The notes below the pieces were generated by a model. It made no database searches. It saw nothing but the letters and a program-made list of their open reading frames with translations, and was not told where the DNA came from. A stretch of 28,024 bases of DNA from Gracilaria vermiculophylla. Taxonomy: Eukaryota; Rhodophyta; Florideophyceae; Gracilariales; Gracilariaceae. Below are positions 8,820 to 19,095 of the stretch, piece by piece. The stretch spans positions 469,680-497,703 of the forward strand of contig JAHNZQ020000049.1 in assembly GCA_019155205.2 (NCBI GenBank). Reading direction: 5' to 3'. Numbering within the stretch: the stretch's first letter is position 1; the number at the start of each line of letters is the position of its first letter. Made by a program: the position numbers and the translations under genes.

Positions 8820-10160
8820 TACAAGTATTTATCTCATGCTTAGGACTACACGGAAACTTTGGTTTTCTAACGGTGTTGAAAGTCAATTCTCAAAAACCTT
8901 TTCATTAAAAGCCAGGAGACATTAAAAGATTTCTGCTTTATATCCAAATTGCCATATACTATGGTCTATTTTGCTGTGGAATAAATGAAGAACATTAGAT
9001 TATACGTAAAGACTCCATTTAGGGTTATTATTAAAGTTACATTTCACTTTCAAAAGGATTTTTCTGTTTTTATAGGTACTCATAAAGCTAAAACCTTTTC
9101 AATAAAAAGAAAAGAAAGTTGAAAATCCACTTTTGCAGAAAGACAATGTTCAATTCAAATACTGTTTGATAGAAAATGTGAGAGGGCGTGTGCATACAAA
9201 CGCTTTATCAAGAATCTATCTAGAGCTGTGTAAAAAATTTTTGGTAGTTGAATATTTACTTTTTTTACTTACGAGAGACTGAAGAAGAGGTACTTAAAAC
9301 ATTCTGTACAAAAATACGATACCAAGAGACTTTTAAAGTTTCCAAAAGTTTCAAAGAAAATGTTAAAATGTATTTTATTTGACAGTAGATAATAAAGATC
9401 ATAGTATATACAGAAGTTTTCCAAAGGAGTTCCTTAGACAGCTTTCCTTATGTGAAGTCAATATAATCAACTAAGTTTTTATTTTGGGTATTTTAATAAA
9501 ACGTTTTCTTGTTTTTGTAATCAATTTAAACCTGTTTTTGTTTAGAAAGACTTCATGACTCCAGTGTTTTGTGCCATATAAGAAGCAAAATAAATATATA
9601 TATAGCTTGTTTGATATGAAAATGCTTGCAAAAAATGTCTACTTTATCACAAAGCTTCAGAAAACAGGCTTTTTATATGTCAAGAATATAAAAGTACTAC
9701 TGACTTAAAAAAAGTGTTTTCGATGCGTATGGAAAAGTTTTTAAACCTTCAATAACAATCATTAGGCAAAAGTACATCTGGGCGGAGAAATACAAGTTTT
9801 GAAGGAAGGAAAAACACAAGCCAAGATCATGAAATTAAACAAAACTACGTTTAATGCATTCAGAGGTCCGAACTACTCAACATAAAGTGCGTTCCTAAAT
9901 CACATTGCCCCCAAAACGTGCGCCAAGACTTGCCTAAAAGTTTGTTGTAGCATATTTCCGTATAGAATTGTTTCAAAAAGATAGCACCGTTATATTTCCA
10001 GTAATAATGGCTCACAGGTCTCCAAGCAATAAAGGATTTGAATCTTCAAATTAAACGCCGACTATAACTTTGACAGTGCTGTAGCGCAAAAGCGTAAAGG
10101 GATTTAGAGCACCAATCGCCAACTTATTCAAAATATCTCTGGTCCATGCTTTCCAAGAAG
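8820..10160. repeat. AT-rich block 2, related to block 1
   Basis: About 1.3 kb of strongly AT-rich DNA has no ORF over 60 codons. Its last part (about 9885-10160) aligns with 3366-3680 at perhaps 65 percent identity. The TTTGACAG motif near 9380 resembles 3779-3786. Short internal echoes occur, such as AAAACCTTTTCA at 8891 and 9088. It is probably a decayed element family, but no coding remnant identifies it. Confidence 0.45.
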
Positions 10161-10532
10161 ATCATTCAGTAGAATTATTAATTTTCTGGATATATTTGGA
10201 TATGCACAGCATGGCCGTATGAACCACGGCAACGAAATCTGCGCGTGCTAAACGGGGCACACCATATTGTTTGATAGCGGGTTAGATACAATTTGTTCAT
10301 TTAACTAGTTCCTACACTGGGTAGCGTATTGTAACTAATGAAACGGCAGCTAGCGCTATATATCAGTTGTGTTCTTCAACAGGATTTTCCCACCATCTCA
10401 GTGACTTTAAATCTTTGAAGTGCGTGTTTCATCCTTTTCGTACTTGAACTGTTTTACGATACCTTTGTTTGTATTTTGTAATTGTTTACGTGAGCATAGA
10501 CTAGCTTATACTCACGTATGTTCTTTTGCCTC

Positions 10533-10538
10533 TATAAA
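10533..10538 (+). promoter_or_regulatory. TATA box of the copia element
   Basis: TATAAA lies 178 bp upstream of the gag ATG, inside the presumed LTR. The expected transcription start near 10563 falls in the loop of the hairpin at 10541-10579. Confidence 0.5.
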
Positions 10539-10540
10539 GC

Positions 10541-10579
10541 GAGGACTTCTGTACACACCCATTGGTACCAGAAGTCCTC
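10541..10579 (+). repeat. Hairpin at the presumed RNA start of the copia element
   Basis: GAGGACTTCTG (10541-10551) pairs perfectly with CAGAAGTCCTC (10569-10579) across a 17-base loop, directly after the TATA box. A second inverted repeat lies just upstream (10489-10498 with 10507-10516, one mismatch), and CCTCCTAGGAGG at 10611-10622 is a perfect 12-bp palindrome. Confidence 0.65.
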
Positions 10580-10715
10580 AACTCCTGTCGTCTTGTTTTC
10601 ACCTGGCCTACCTCCTAGGAGGTTATGGGCACAGACTTAGCCGATCTGCCCACTTCAACTGTTACACAGCTTTCGGAACGCTGCTCACTTCAAGATCTAG
10701 ACATCAGCCTGTATC

Positions 10716-11903
10716 ATGGACTCCGAAGGAAGTAAAAACCGCTTCACACCGTTCGAAGAGAAGCATGACTATAAGTTGTGGCGTATTCGAATAGAGTCTG
10801 CCTGTCAAGCGAAAGGAATTGGAAAAGTTACTTGTCAGAGTCAAAATCCCTTTACATCAGATGAAGAGAAAAAAGTCGAATGGGAGTTCAATTAGAAAAG
10901 AGCTGGTGGTCTAATTGTCTCTGCTCTTTTGGATGAAGCATTGCGTGTAGTTCAGGGCGACATTGGTAATCCATGTACAATGCTCACAAGATTAGACGAC
11001 CGTTTCGCCTCTTCCACCACAGCATCTCGTATTGTTAAGATGTATGAGTTAATAAACATGAGATACTCTGATACTCAGCAAAAAATTGGCCGACATATTG
11101 ATAACAGGGCTCGCATTATCGAACAACTAGCCGCAATGGACAAAAAACGTCCTGAAGAGCTCTCGGTTGCTCTTCTAGTATCTTCTATTTTCACCTCTGA
11201 GCTTCGTCCCGTTTGTGCCGCAATTAAAACATTTTCTTCCGATCAAACAACGTGGGAATATATCGCATCCCGCTTGTAGGACGAAGTCAGAATCATAGGA
11301 GTATTTACAATTGAGCGAGTAGCTGCTGCTCGTCCAAAGTGCGCTATTTGTAGCAAAGCCAATCATGTAACGTCTCGGTGCTATCTGATTCCATTGAATC
11401 CGAAAAATCGGCTCAAACTCCGAGAAGATGCTCCCAGAGAAACTTGCTCCGGAGGCACGAATAATAATGGTTCTAAGAACAATGATAAGTCTTTCAATCG
11501 TGCTGCCGTATCGCGAACGTATGCAATGACGGCCAAAACATCCACAGGAAACTTGATGATTCTTGATTCTGGCTCTACTACCGATTTGGCATCTTCAGCG
11601 AAGCGTATGGAAGAAGACAATCTTTGCAACGTCCCGAGAGCTCTGGGAGATAACTCCGGGAGTACTGCTACTAAGAAAGGGACAATGCCTGTAAATTGGT
11701 CTCATGATGGAACAAACACAACAGTCACCTTGAGCAACACATTGCTCTCACCGGATATTGCTATGAATCTTCTTTGGATCCCTGCTTTTACCGAGAAGCC
11801 ACTAGGTGTTCTATTCCTTCCAGATGTCGCCCACATTATTGATCTCACCGACAGTTTCAGAATAATTGGTAGTGCACATCGCAATTCGGACGGACTCTTC
11901 TAA
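10716..11903 (+). pseudogene. Copia gag and aspartic protease, interrupted
   Basis: The ATG at 10716 opens MDSEGSKNRFTPFEEKHDYK, a copia-type gag N terminus, with the LWRIRIES motif following. The frame stays the same throughout but is cut by TAG at 10893 and 11277. The nucleocapsid zinc knuckle CX2CX4HX4C is intact at 11340-11381 (CAICSKANHVTSRC). The protease active site reads LDSGST (Asp codon near 11565). TAA at 11901-11903 ends the readable part. The stretch to about 12200 is too degraded to read as the pre-integrase domain; a plus-one frame keeps fragments of sense there. Gag packages the RNA and the protease matures the polyprotein. Confidence 0.85.
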
Positions 11904-12209
11904 AGCATTTTCAACAACAGCTCTAAATTCGTCACAAGCAATGTCCGCAATTGTGGCTCGTGTACGCGACATTGTGGAAAGCTCTGGTTTTAGGGGCAAT
12001 GTAGACATGTAATCAGTATCAACTGCTCCTTTATCCAATAATGATACAGGCAATCTCGTTGGACCTGAGCAAGATCTCCAGGAACTGGATGTTCCTCACA
12101 ACCTGACGAGAAGTATATCTGCACAAGATGTTTTGAATAGCATAAACAATTTGAACACACCGCCAGTACATCAGAAATACGAAAGCTACTTCAACAGCAA
12201 ACAATCCTT

Positions 12210-13355
12210 TTGATAAGGAATCGAACACCAGAATGTTTCCCTTGCGTACAAGGAAAGTTTCGTCGCTGTTTCAACGGCTCTTTCACTTCCGCAATGAAAC
12301 CTGGTCATCTGTATGCGGATATAACCTATGTCGGACCTGAGTCAGACAGCGGAGAAACTTACTACATGGTGATTGTTGATGAGTGTACTCGCTACCTATT
12401 TTCCGCACCACTTGTTTGCAAGAGCGATGCTTCAGATTAAATCTTGGAATTCGTGAACTGGTTCGAGCGCCGAGCACAAAATGCTGTTCTCTCGCAGCAT
12501 TCAGATGGAGGATCAGAATTCTTCAAAGCCCAAAAGGCCTTAAAACGAAACGGTATCGAAATCACCCAAACTTCTGCTTATTCTCCGTCATTCAATGGTT
12601 TTGCGGAAGGAAATGCCGCGATTCCTATGGGAATAGTTCGTGCATGTTTACAACAAGCCAATCTCTCACTTTCATACTGGCCTGATGCCCTCCGCCGTGT
12701 CGTGTTCTGCAATAATGTGAAGAATAATCACAGCACTGGTCACATTCCGTTCGTCCAACTCTTTGAAAAGCTTCCACATGATGCTAAACACATTCACACA
12801 TTTGGCTTTCGTTCCCTTGTTGAAACAAACCCTGAAACTCGGAAGAAAATGGAACCTGGACTCGTTGATGGCATCAATCTTGGACATAACCGTGGAGGTA
12901 TGTGTAAGATACCCACGAACGAAGGCACAATTTCCACAAAACATGTTCGTTTCCTTGGAAAAGAATTCCCGGCCCTCAGTCTCATTCACAGTACTTCTCT
13001 GCGTTCAACCATCAGCATGGAAGTCCACCGCACCAGCCAAAACTTTAGCGATGATGAAGATAAAGATAATCTTACTTTCGCTCTTCCGCAAAACAATGGA
13101 TCTGCTTCCACAAGAACAGCCGGATATAAGTCCAGTAGTTCCACATCCATGATTCTGAGTGGACTCACACACTACCCCGCCATTCCATCCACGTATGACC
13201 CAGATCTTGGAGGATACTCGTCTGATATCGAGAATAAAGCAGTCAATACAGTTCGTTATCTCCCCAATGCAATCAGCACGTCAGACGAACCCACCTTGAA
13301 ACAGGCTATGTCATCTCGTGAATCACATCATTGGATGGAAGTCATACGTGCCTAG
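12210..13355 (+). pseudogene. Copia integrase, interrupted
   Basis: The frame is again that of gag. It starts with the remnant of the pre-integrase zinc motif (CFPCVQGKFRR). The catalytic triad follows: Asp in YADITYVGP (codon near 12318), Asp in HSDGGSEFF (near 12504) and Glu in NGFAEGN (near 12606). The last two have 33 residues between them, near the DD35E spacing of integrases. TAA at 12438-12440 lies between the first two and TAG at 13353-13355 ends the linker. The downstream part carries the usual copia motifs for chain length and the variable linker before the reverse transcriptase. The enzyme would insert the element's cDNA; this copy cannot. Confidence 0.88.
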
Positions 13356-14096
13356 TTGGAGACGATGCGTTCTCTTGGAACCTATGCGGAAGCATCTCAA
13401 GATCATGGTCAACCTATTCCTTCTAGATTCATCTTCCGTCTGAAGCGAGACCATCTTGGACAGTCTCTACGTTTCAACGCCCGCCTTGTTGTGAGAGGAA
13501 ACTTTCAAGACGTTTCTGATGCAAGCAGTTTGTATGCTCAAGTTTTAAACTTTGAAAATTTCCGGGTGATGATGGTTGTTGCTACTGCTCTCCAATGGGA
13601 TCGCCAACACATCGATGTGAACGGTGCTTTTCTTCATGCCAAAATGCCTACAGACGCCCCAATTGGGATCAAACTCCCCACAAATCATAGTGCAGATGAG
13701 GCTGATGGACGTGTGTTAAAGCTTTTCTAGTCTTTGTACGGGACACGGAAAGCTCCACGACTCTGGTTTGAGAATATTTCGGCTTTTCTCCATAAAATTA
13801 GTTTTGAATCCCTTGAATCAGCACCTTGTGTTTTTCTCAAGATAATTGGCCAAGAACACGTCATCATTCTGGCCCATGTGGATGATATGAGCCTTTTTGG
13901 TCCAACGCATTTCACGGAATTGGTTAAGAAGCACCTTTGTGCGTAGTACAATATATTTGATCTCCGAAAAAAGGACTTGTACTTGGGAGTCTCCATTAAT
14001 GAACAGCCAGGATCAATCATTCTGCACCAACATCCTTCGATTGAAAAGCTTATCTGCATGTGTCAGATGCATAACGCTCTGCCATCAGACGTGTGA
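13356..14096 (+). pseudogene. Copia reverse transcriptase, interrupted
   Basis: RVT_2-type motifs appear in order: FIFRLKRD, NARLVVRGNFQ, the first catalytic Asp in HIDVNGAFLHA, SLYGTRKAPRLW, and the active-site pair in AHVDDM (near 13881), where most copias have YVDDM. LYLGVSI follows. TAG codons interrupt at 13728 and 13944, and TGA occurs at 14094. The frame is still that of gag, so point mutations rather than indels caused the damage here. Confidence 0.9.
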
Positions 14097-14122
14097 GAAG
14101 AAGGGAACAAGATAGTCCCCTA

Positions 14123-14879
14123 AACAATATCGAACTCGCAGCCTTCAGGTCTCTCAACAGCAGTATAAGGTGGCTAGGCGTCGCTGCTTCTCCGTTTTGT
14201 GCACATGCGCAGCAAGCAAATTACAGCAGAAGGGTCCAACGCCACGAGTCAAAGATCTGATCACCCAGATTAATCTGTGGAAGAGTATTAAGAAAAAGGG
14301 CACGATGCGTAAATTTGTGCGCCCAATCGTAGAAAAGGCGTATCATGTTTCAGTGGTAGTCTTCTCTGACGCAAGTCACTCCGAAGAATACGGAAAGCTA
14401 GGATATATTGCGGGATTACTGTTAGAGAAACTCGAGCTGAATTCTATCATTCACGTAATTGCTTGGAGTTCACATAAGTCGCGTAGGCAAGTCAAATCGA
14501 TTGGCTCTGCTGAACCGCTGGCAGCTGAAGAGGCCATAGACGAAATAAAGTTTTGTCCAGGGCTTTTTCCACTCTTCTAGGAATTCAGGTTGGAATTTGG
14601 ATCGTTGTGGATTCGAAGGACCTGTGTAGGACGCTGTATACTTGTCGAAATGCAACGGACAGGTCTATTCGTGGGTACCTCTCTTTGATTAGATATGAGT
14701 TTGAAACCCGCATAATCAACCGAGTGGTATGGATTCCTGGCACGATTAACCGCACAGACCCAATGACCAAGTGCGATAAGCCGATATGCGAAAGTCTGGA
14801 GTTGATGTTATTCGTTGGTAAGGTATCTGTGGATTTTGGTAACGCCATCTTCAATTTATCTATCAAGTCTACAGGCTAA
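14123..14879 (+). pseudogene. Copia RNase H, frameshifted
   Basis: Three frames are needed. About 14123-14205 reads ELAAFRSLNSSIRWLGVAAS (frame 2). 14205-14557 reads PTPRVKDLITQINL and then VVFSDASH (first Asp near 14368), AWSSHKSRRQVKSIGSAE and AAEEAID (frame 1). 14553-14879 returns to the gag frame with IVVDSKDL, RNATDRSIRG and IRYEFETRIINRVVWIPGTINRTDPMTK. These are the standard RNase H motifs of copia elements of this type. Two or more indels separate the parts. TAA at 14877-14879 is the natural end. Confidence 0.85.
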
Positions 14880-15109
14880 CGTTGATTCCTAAGGGGATGA
14901 GAATGGAATGCAATTAGCTTGAGAGTGCGCACGAAGGCTTATGATGCGCAAGACTAGCGCGCGGAGACTGACAGAACAGGCTGTACAGCTTGGTTAATGC
15001 AGACGTACAAAAAGACTCTCACTAATGGATGCGCCATGTACACTTGTCATGTTGCCACGCGTTAGCTCGCTCATAATCCACTGCACTTAGAAAGCCGTAC
15101 AATGATAAT
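14880..15109. other. Copia 3' flank; expected LTR not found
   Basis: A purine-rich run (about 14891-14906) could be a polypurine tract, but the following sequence does not resemble 10369-10673. The last five bases, ATAAT (15105-15109), are the left target duplication of the next element. Confidence 0.45.
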
Positions 15110-15664
15110 TGTAGTACAGTGGCTCCTAAGGGGAAAATGGTGGTGTGGCCTTGTGGCATAATATTCCTAAGGAGGGCTCGTATTCTACTAGCTGTGCCAC
15201 GAGGTGCATAAGTCTACTTGCGTGCGATACAGTTTGCTTAAGGGACGATAGAATTATTACTTATTTTAGTTAATTTATGCAGGTAATTGCTACAGTAGTG
15301 AGACCTGCCGAGGCGGGGTCTCGGCTTAATAATTACTCTGCCGGTTGAGCTCCAACTCTGGGGAAGTAAAGGCAAGCACCCTTGAGTCTTCATCTACTTC
15401 TCCTGCTACAGACTCTCGTCGATCACCCTCAGCTTTCTTAGCCGCCGACTCCCAGGTCGCATCATAGCAGCGCCTGTAAGGGCATTGTCCGCCTATTGAA
15501 CCTCCCCCTCCGCTTGGTGTTTGCGGATCCTCCTTAAGAATTGCCCCGGCTCGTGACAGCGGATACCGGAGACCAACTTTAGGAACACGCACTTTTGAAG
15601 TCAACAAAAACTCCTAACTGACGTTGTGCTTTACTACCTCGCGAGGAGGGCTGACAGTACCACA
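15110..15664 (+). repeat. 5' LTR (555 bp)
   Basis: It starts TGTAGTAC and ends GTACCACA, near-perfect inverted ends. It matches 19096-19650 over the full length. A 93-codon antisense frame (15326-15607) is partly kept in the other LTR but is stopped there once, and its divergence looks neutral. Confidence 0.92.
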
Positions 15665-15666
15665 AC

Positions 15667-15686
15667 TGGTCTCCCGACTTAGAAGG
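15667..15686 (+). other. Primer binding site
   Basis: TGGTCTCCCGACTTAG begins 2 bp after the LTR and would pair with a tRNA ending in GTCGGGAGACCA. I cannot name the tRNA. Confidence 0.6.
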
Positions 15687-15820
15687 TTACAGTTCCGAAA
15701 GGATTCGCACAAGTCGCAGCAGAACTGTGTTTCTAGTTTGCAACAACCGACCACCAACAGTGGAATTCTTCCTTAAGGTGATTCGGAAGTGGACGAAAAT
15801 CACCCCCGACCTACTCCTCT

Positions 15821-16839
15821 ATGTACCCCTCAGAACACCCGATGGAAACCCCCCTACAGGATCCTCAAGCAACCGACTCTGTCGGTGGGCGCAGCACGTG
15901 CAGCTCTCCCCAGGAGATGGCCGCCACACTGGAGGACCCTGAAAGTTTCCTTCGGAATCGTGGCTTCTCTGTGAAGCGTTTTAAGAATCGCCTTAGGAGT
16001 GTTGGATAAGGTGCCTGTGCTGTCACTGACAACTAAATGTTCCGGGGACCATGGGCTGTGTTTAATGTTGACTTTGTGTGGTACACATGTGCAGCTGTGC
16101 TATTCGGCACGTTGTTCTCTACCATATGGTTTCCAGGTGTACATATTGCATACTCAGCTTAATGTACACCAGATATGGTCTGGTATAATGTGCCTCGTAA
16201 TGGTAACTATTTCACACACATTGCTGTATGGACACGAGTGGTGGCGGACTACAGAGAGTGTAAGGTGGTTGAGTGAATTTGTGCATAGTCATGGTCTCGT
16301 GAGTGTACGAAACTGTCATGCCTTGTTGTGCCTTGCTGTTGTAAGCATTATTGAATTGTGCCTAGTACATTTATGTCATGTTACAATATGAATGGTAGTA
16401 TTGAGTGACTCGTCTTTTTAGTGTTATTTCTAATGCAACCTAGTCTGTGTAACTGAGCCACTATATAAGTCGTGGTCAGGGCACCTCCAAGTAAATCCAA
16501 GCCAGAGCTGGCGAACTTCCTTTGCATCCCCTCAAATTTCCCTTGCCCCTCTGACCTCCAATAAGGAGAATGCATGATCGGAGGCGAGCGGAATCCCCCG
16601 CAACACCTCTGAAGAACGCCGATAGGGAGGTTGAAGAACCGCACACGGCATCGCAGCCGCCACCTCAGCAGCTGCAGGGACCGGAACACCCGGAGGCTAA
16701 CTCCCGCTTGGAATCGCTGGCCCCGCGCTTTACGGATTCGCTCTCACAAAAGCTGGTCGAAAGAATACCTGCAGGTGTTGAAGCCCACTTTGTAGCGCGC
16801 CGCCACACCTTTGGGGGCTGCAGACGGCGGACCAGCTGA
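15821..16839 (+). pseudogene. Short sense ORF (gag-position), split by a solo LTR
   Basis: The first part (15821-16009) opens with ATG 157 bp after the 5' LTR and includes EMAATLEDPESFLRNRGF and SVKRFKNRLRSVG. It ends at a TAA made inside the target site of the nested LTR. After the nested LTR, 16570-16839 reads an acidic and Pro/Gln-rich stretch, then RFTDSLSQKLVERIPAGVEA, and ends TGA. The two parts are not in one frame when the insertion is removed, so at least one indel is needed. Position and length fit a gag-like structural protein, but there is no zinc knuckle or other family signature. Confidence 0.4.
16012..16560 (+). mobile_element. Nested solo LTR (549 bp)
   Basis: It begins TGCCTG and ends CCTCCA, with the direct repeat ATAAGG on both sides (16006-16011 and 16561-16566). 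It is T/G-rich, unlike the GC-rich host element. It has a TATA box (TATATAAG, 16463-16470) near its 3' end, as expected in a plus-strand LTR. It is unrelated by eye to the other LTRs in the window. Six rather than five duplicated bases may reflect one chance match. Confidence 0.65.
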
Positions 16840-16860
16840 GACAGGAGCTCCCCGACGGGA

Positions 16861-18584
16861 CTACGCGGGTTCCGCAGCGGAGGTTGGCATTGCCAAGAGC
16901 GGAGTCGGTGGCCCCAGAGGTGACAGCGGTGAGGGAACTGGAAGGCTCCGCAGGCGAGGCTGAGTAATCGGCGCAGGGACGCTCCGCAATCGGGGTTGCA
17001 CCTCTGGGGCCAAAGGTGCCGGGACGGGAGTAATCTCATCCTCTTCCATTGGAGACACGGCGGCGACCACTGCGGGCGCACTTGGCACTGCGGCGGGCCG
17101 CGGAGTTATCACCTCAGGAAGTGCACCCATATCCTGGGACGGAGCCGGTAACCGACGGGGCGCATCAAACACCAGACTCTCCATCAAGGGGTCGTAGTCG
17201 GAAACTCGAAGCCGTGGCAGCTGAAAAACCGGAGATGGCGCCAGACGGGGAAAGGCAGAGAATGCGAGCCCGTCATCGTCTCCATTCGGACTCCTCACGA
17301 TGGGGTGAAACTTGTCCTTGCCGTAGTCTTACCAGAGGAAACCCGGTGTGTCACTCCACGCCACCTGGAGGTTGTAATCCAACAGTGTCTCCGCCTCGGA
17401 TTCGCCCCATGCGGTGCCCTTAACCAGGTTTTTGATACCAATGGAGCGCAGGACCCGTATGATGGACGCCGACAAGGGGAGCAAACGCCCGGCGGTCGGA
17501 TGATATGACAAGTCCCAGTAGAGGGGGCCGTCGCGGCATCGGGTATAAGAAGGTACGCCTTCGTCCGCCGCTTGGAAGTACGCCATCGGGGTGCCGACCG
17601 CAAACTCCGTCGAGGCGACCAGCATGACGAACCGCCCTAGGGGGTCATGTGGATTCAAAACCTCGGAGGTAAATATTCGAAGGTTATGGGCATCGCCACG
17701 CAGAGATGCGGGGAAACCCAGTGGTCTCTCCAGGAGTCGTTCGCCTTAAGGTAGTACTTCGGACGTTTCCCGGAGGGCATATCATGGAATTCCGTGTTAT
17801 GCCATCCGTAGAAGTACCCGAATGCGGCTCGTACGCGAGCTTCGTCCGCGAGGTGCGTCCCCCATCGATTCCGATTCAGCCAGTACAAGCGGTCGTATGG
17901 GGGATCGAAGGGTAGCACCGCAAGGGCGGAGCTTCCATCGGCAATGCTTCCGGTTCGCCCCGCTCTCTGGTGCGAGCTCTCCTTGGGGAGCAGGACCTGG
18001 AGTCGCGCCTGGATCTCCCGTTCTTCAGCGCACCTCAGATATGGAGTGACGCAGTGTCCTACCGTGGTCGGAGCATTGTCACCATGTACTGGAATATGAA
18101 GCCAATGGGCGCGGTATGCATCGACGCGGTTCCGCTTCTGGTCGTTCCACGCAATCTCCGGGACGGCGCGGAATCGCATCCCCTGCAGATACGGACCGAA
18201 ATGGTCAATGTAGTCCTCCACAGGACAGGGGAGACTCACGCGCCTATCGTGGAACGGGACAAACACCCGCAAGGATCGATGATCGAAGTGTTCTCCTGGA
18301 CCGAACGGTGCTCCGATCGAGGTGTGATACACCTCAGGATTGGAAGGGGATGTCGGCGCCGGGGCCGGGCAGGACATTCCGAAGGCGTACGAAGCAGGGT
18401 GAATGGCGACCGAACGTGTGGTAGCACCTGAAAAGAGAGACCTGACACCACTCGGGGTTCGACTTGAAGTTAAATGCACCATCGCGGAGAGAGCAGTGTA
18501 AAGCCGCCACCGTGGAATCCGAGGCGAAGCCGGGTGACCGGCATCAGGCGAGTTCTGTAGCACCAACGCGGGGCGCGCGCTCAT
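16861..18584 (-). pseudogene. Antisense gene of unknown function inside the LTR element
   Basis: From ATG at 18584 a frame runs 309 codons to TGA at 17655. A shift into the neighbouring frame at that point continues the protein without a gap (NPHDPLGRFVMLVAST onward) to TAA at 17329. After this single stop the same frame goes on to TAG at 16861. The restored length would be about 570 residues. The N-terminal part is Ser/Pro/Arg-rich. The middle (about residues 100-420) looks globular, with PVEDYIDHFGPYLQGMRFR, PFDPPYDRLYWLNRNRWGT and RAAFGYFYGWHNTEFHD. The C-terminal 145 residues are Pro/Ala/Val-rich with an acidic MEEDE patch and two QPRLRS repeats. I do not recognise the family. It runs against the element's own transcription and ends 21 bp from the sense ORF. 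A TATA-like CATAAAT (18619-18625) lies about 40 bp upstream of the ATG. It may be an extra ORF of the kind known from some plant LTR elements, or a captured host gene. Confidence 0.6.
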
Positions 18585-18625
18585 ATCCAATGGAGAACGA
18601 CGGAAGTGGGGACGAGAGATTTATG

Positions 18626-19082
18626 AGTCAGTCACCCTCACGGAGATAGGATGAGCGGACGCGAAGAAGTGGGTGTTGCGAAAAGGAGTAACCTCGAAGG
18701 AGTCGGAGTGGCTAGCGCCTGCAGAGGGTCGGTATCCTCGCGGGATTGACCCACGCTCCGTCCACGTAAGTGCGCGCTTGCACCGCGCGCGGTACGCCGG
18801 AAGACGCGGACACTCGCGTTGCCGACTGGCGCAGCAGCACCGACAGGTGACACCAAGAAGGAGCGGATGCAGCCGGGTGAAGGAGAAGCAGAGCCCACGA
18901 TCCCCGCAAGGAGTGAAACACGAGCCCGCGGCAATACGCTGCGCAAGAGTATGGAGAAGAAAAGGAACGCCTGAAGGAGAGAACGGGCAAACCACCGGAG
19001 GCTGCACGCGCCGCAACACCGATAGGAGCCACCCCAAGGGTCAAGAAAGCGTAAGATGCACCTTAAGGGCATGGTGCAATTT
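18626..19082. other. GC-rich spacer between antisense gene and 3' LTR
   Basis: Frames on both strands are open but Arg- or Cys-rich (for example 18673-19146 plus, 18638-19072 minus). They overlap one another and are probably by-products of GC-rich composition. The segment could contain the promoter of the antisense gene. Confidence 0.4.
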
Positions 19083-19093
19083 AGGAAAGGGGG
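19083..19093 (+). other. Polypurine tract
   Basis: AGGAAAGGGGG ends 2 bp before the 3' LTR. It primes plus-strand DNA synthesis in LTR elements and shows the element's orientation. Confidence 0.8.
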
Positions 19094-19095
19094 TA

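Larger units (their letters stand above)
10369..14879 (+). mobile_element. Ty1/copia LTR retrotransposon, decayed
   Basis: Domains run in copia order: gag with zinc knuckle, protease, integrase, reverse transcriptase, RNase H. The start at about 10369 is uncertain; it rests on TGTGT there and ACACA near 10673 as possible LTR ends, with a TATA box between. No 3' LTR was found after the RNase H stop at 14879. The coding part is interrupted by at least eight stops and several frameshifts, so it is non-functional. A second LTR element inserted 225 bp beyond its last codon. Confidence 0.85.

Noticed and set aside
15326..15607. 93-codon antisense ORF in the 5' LTR, partly kept in the 3' LTR
   Set aside because: Amino-acid identity between the two LTR versions is about what neutral drift predicts from their DNA identity, and one copy has a stop.
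17049..17423. Plus-strand ORF inside the LTR element (and similar ones at 17970-18431)
   Set aside because: Arg/Ser-rich shadows of the antisense gene, with no gag or pol motif.
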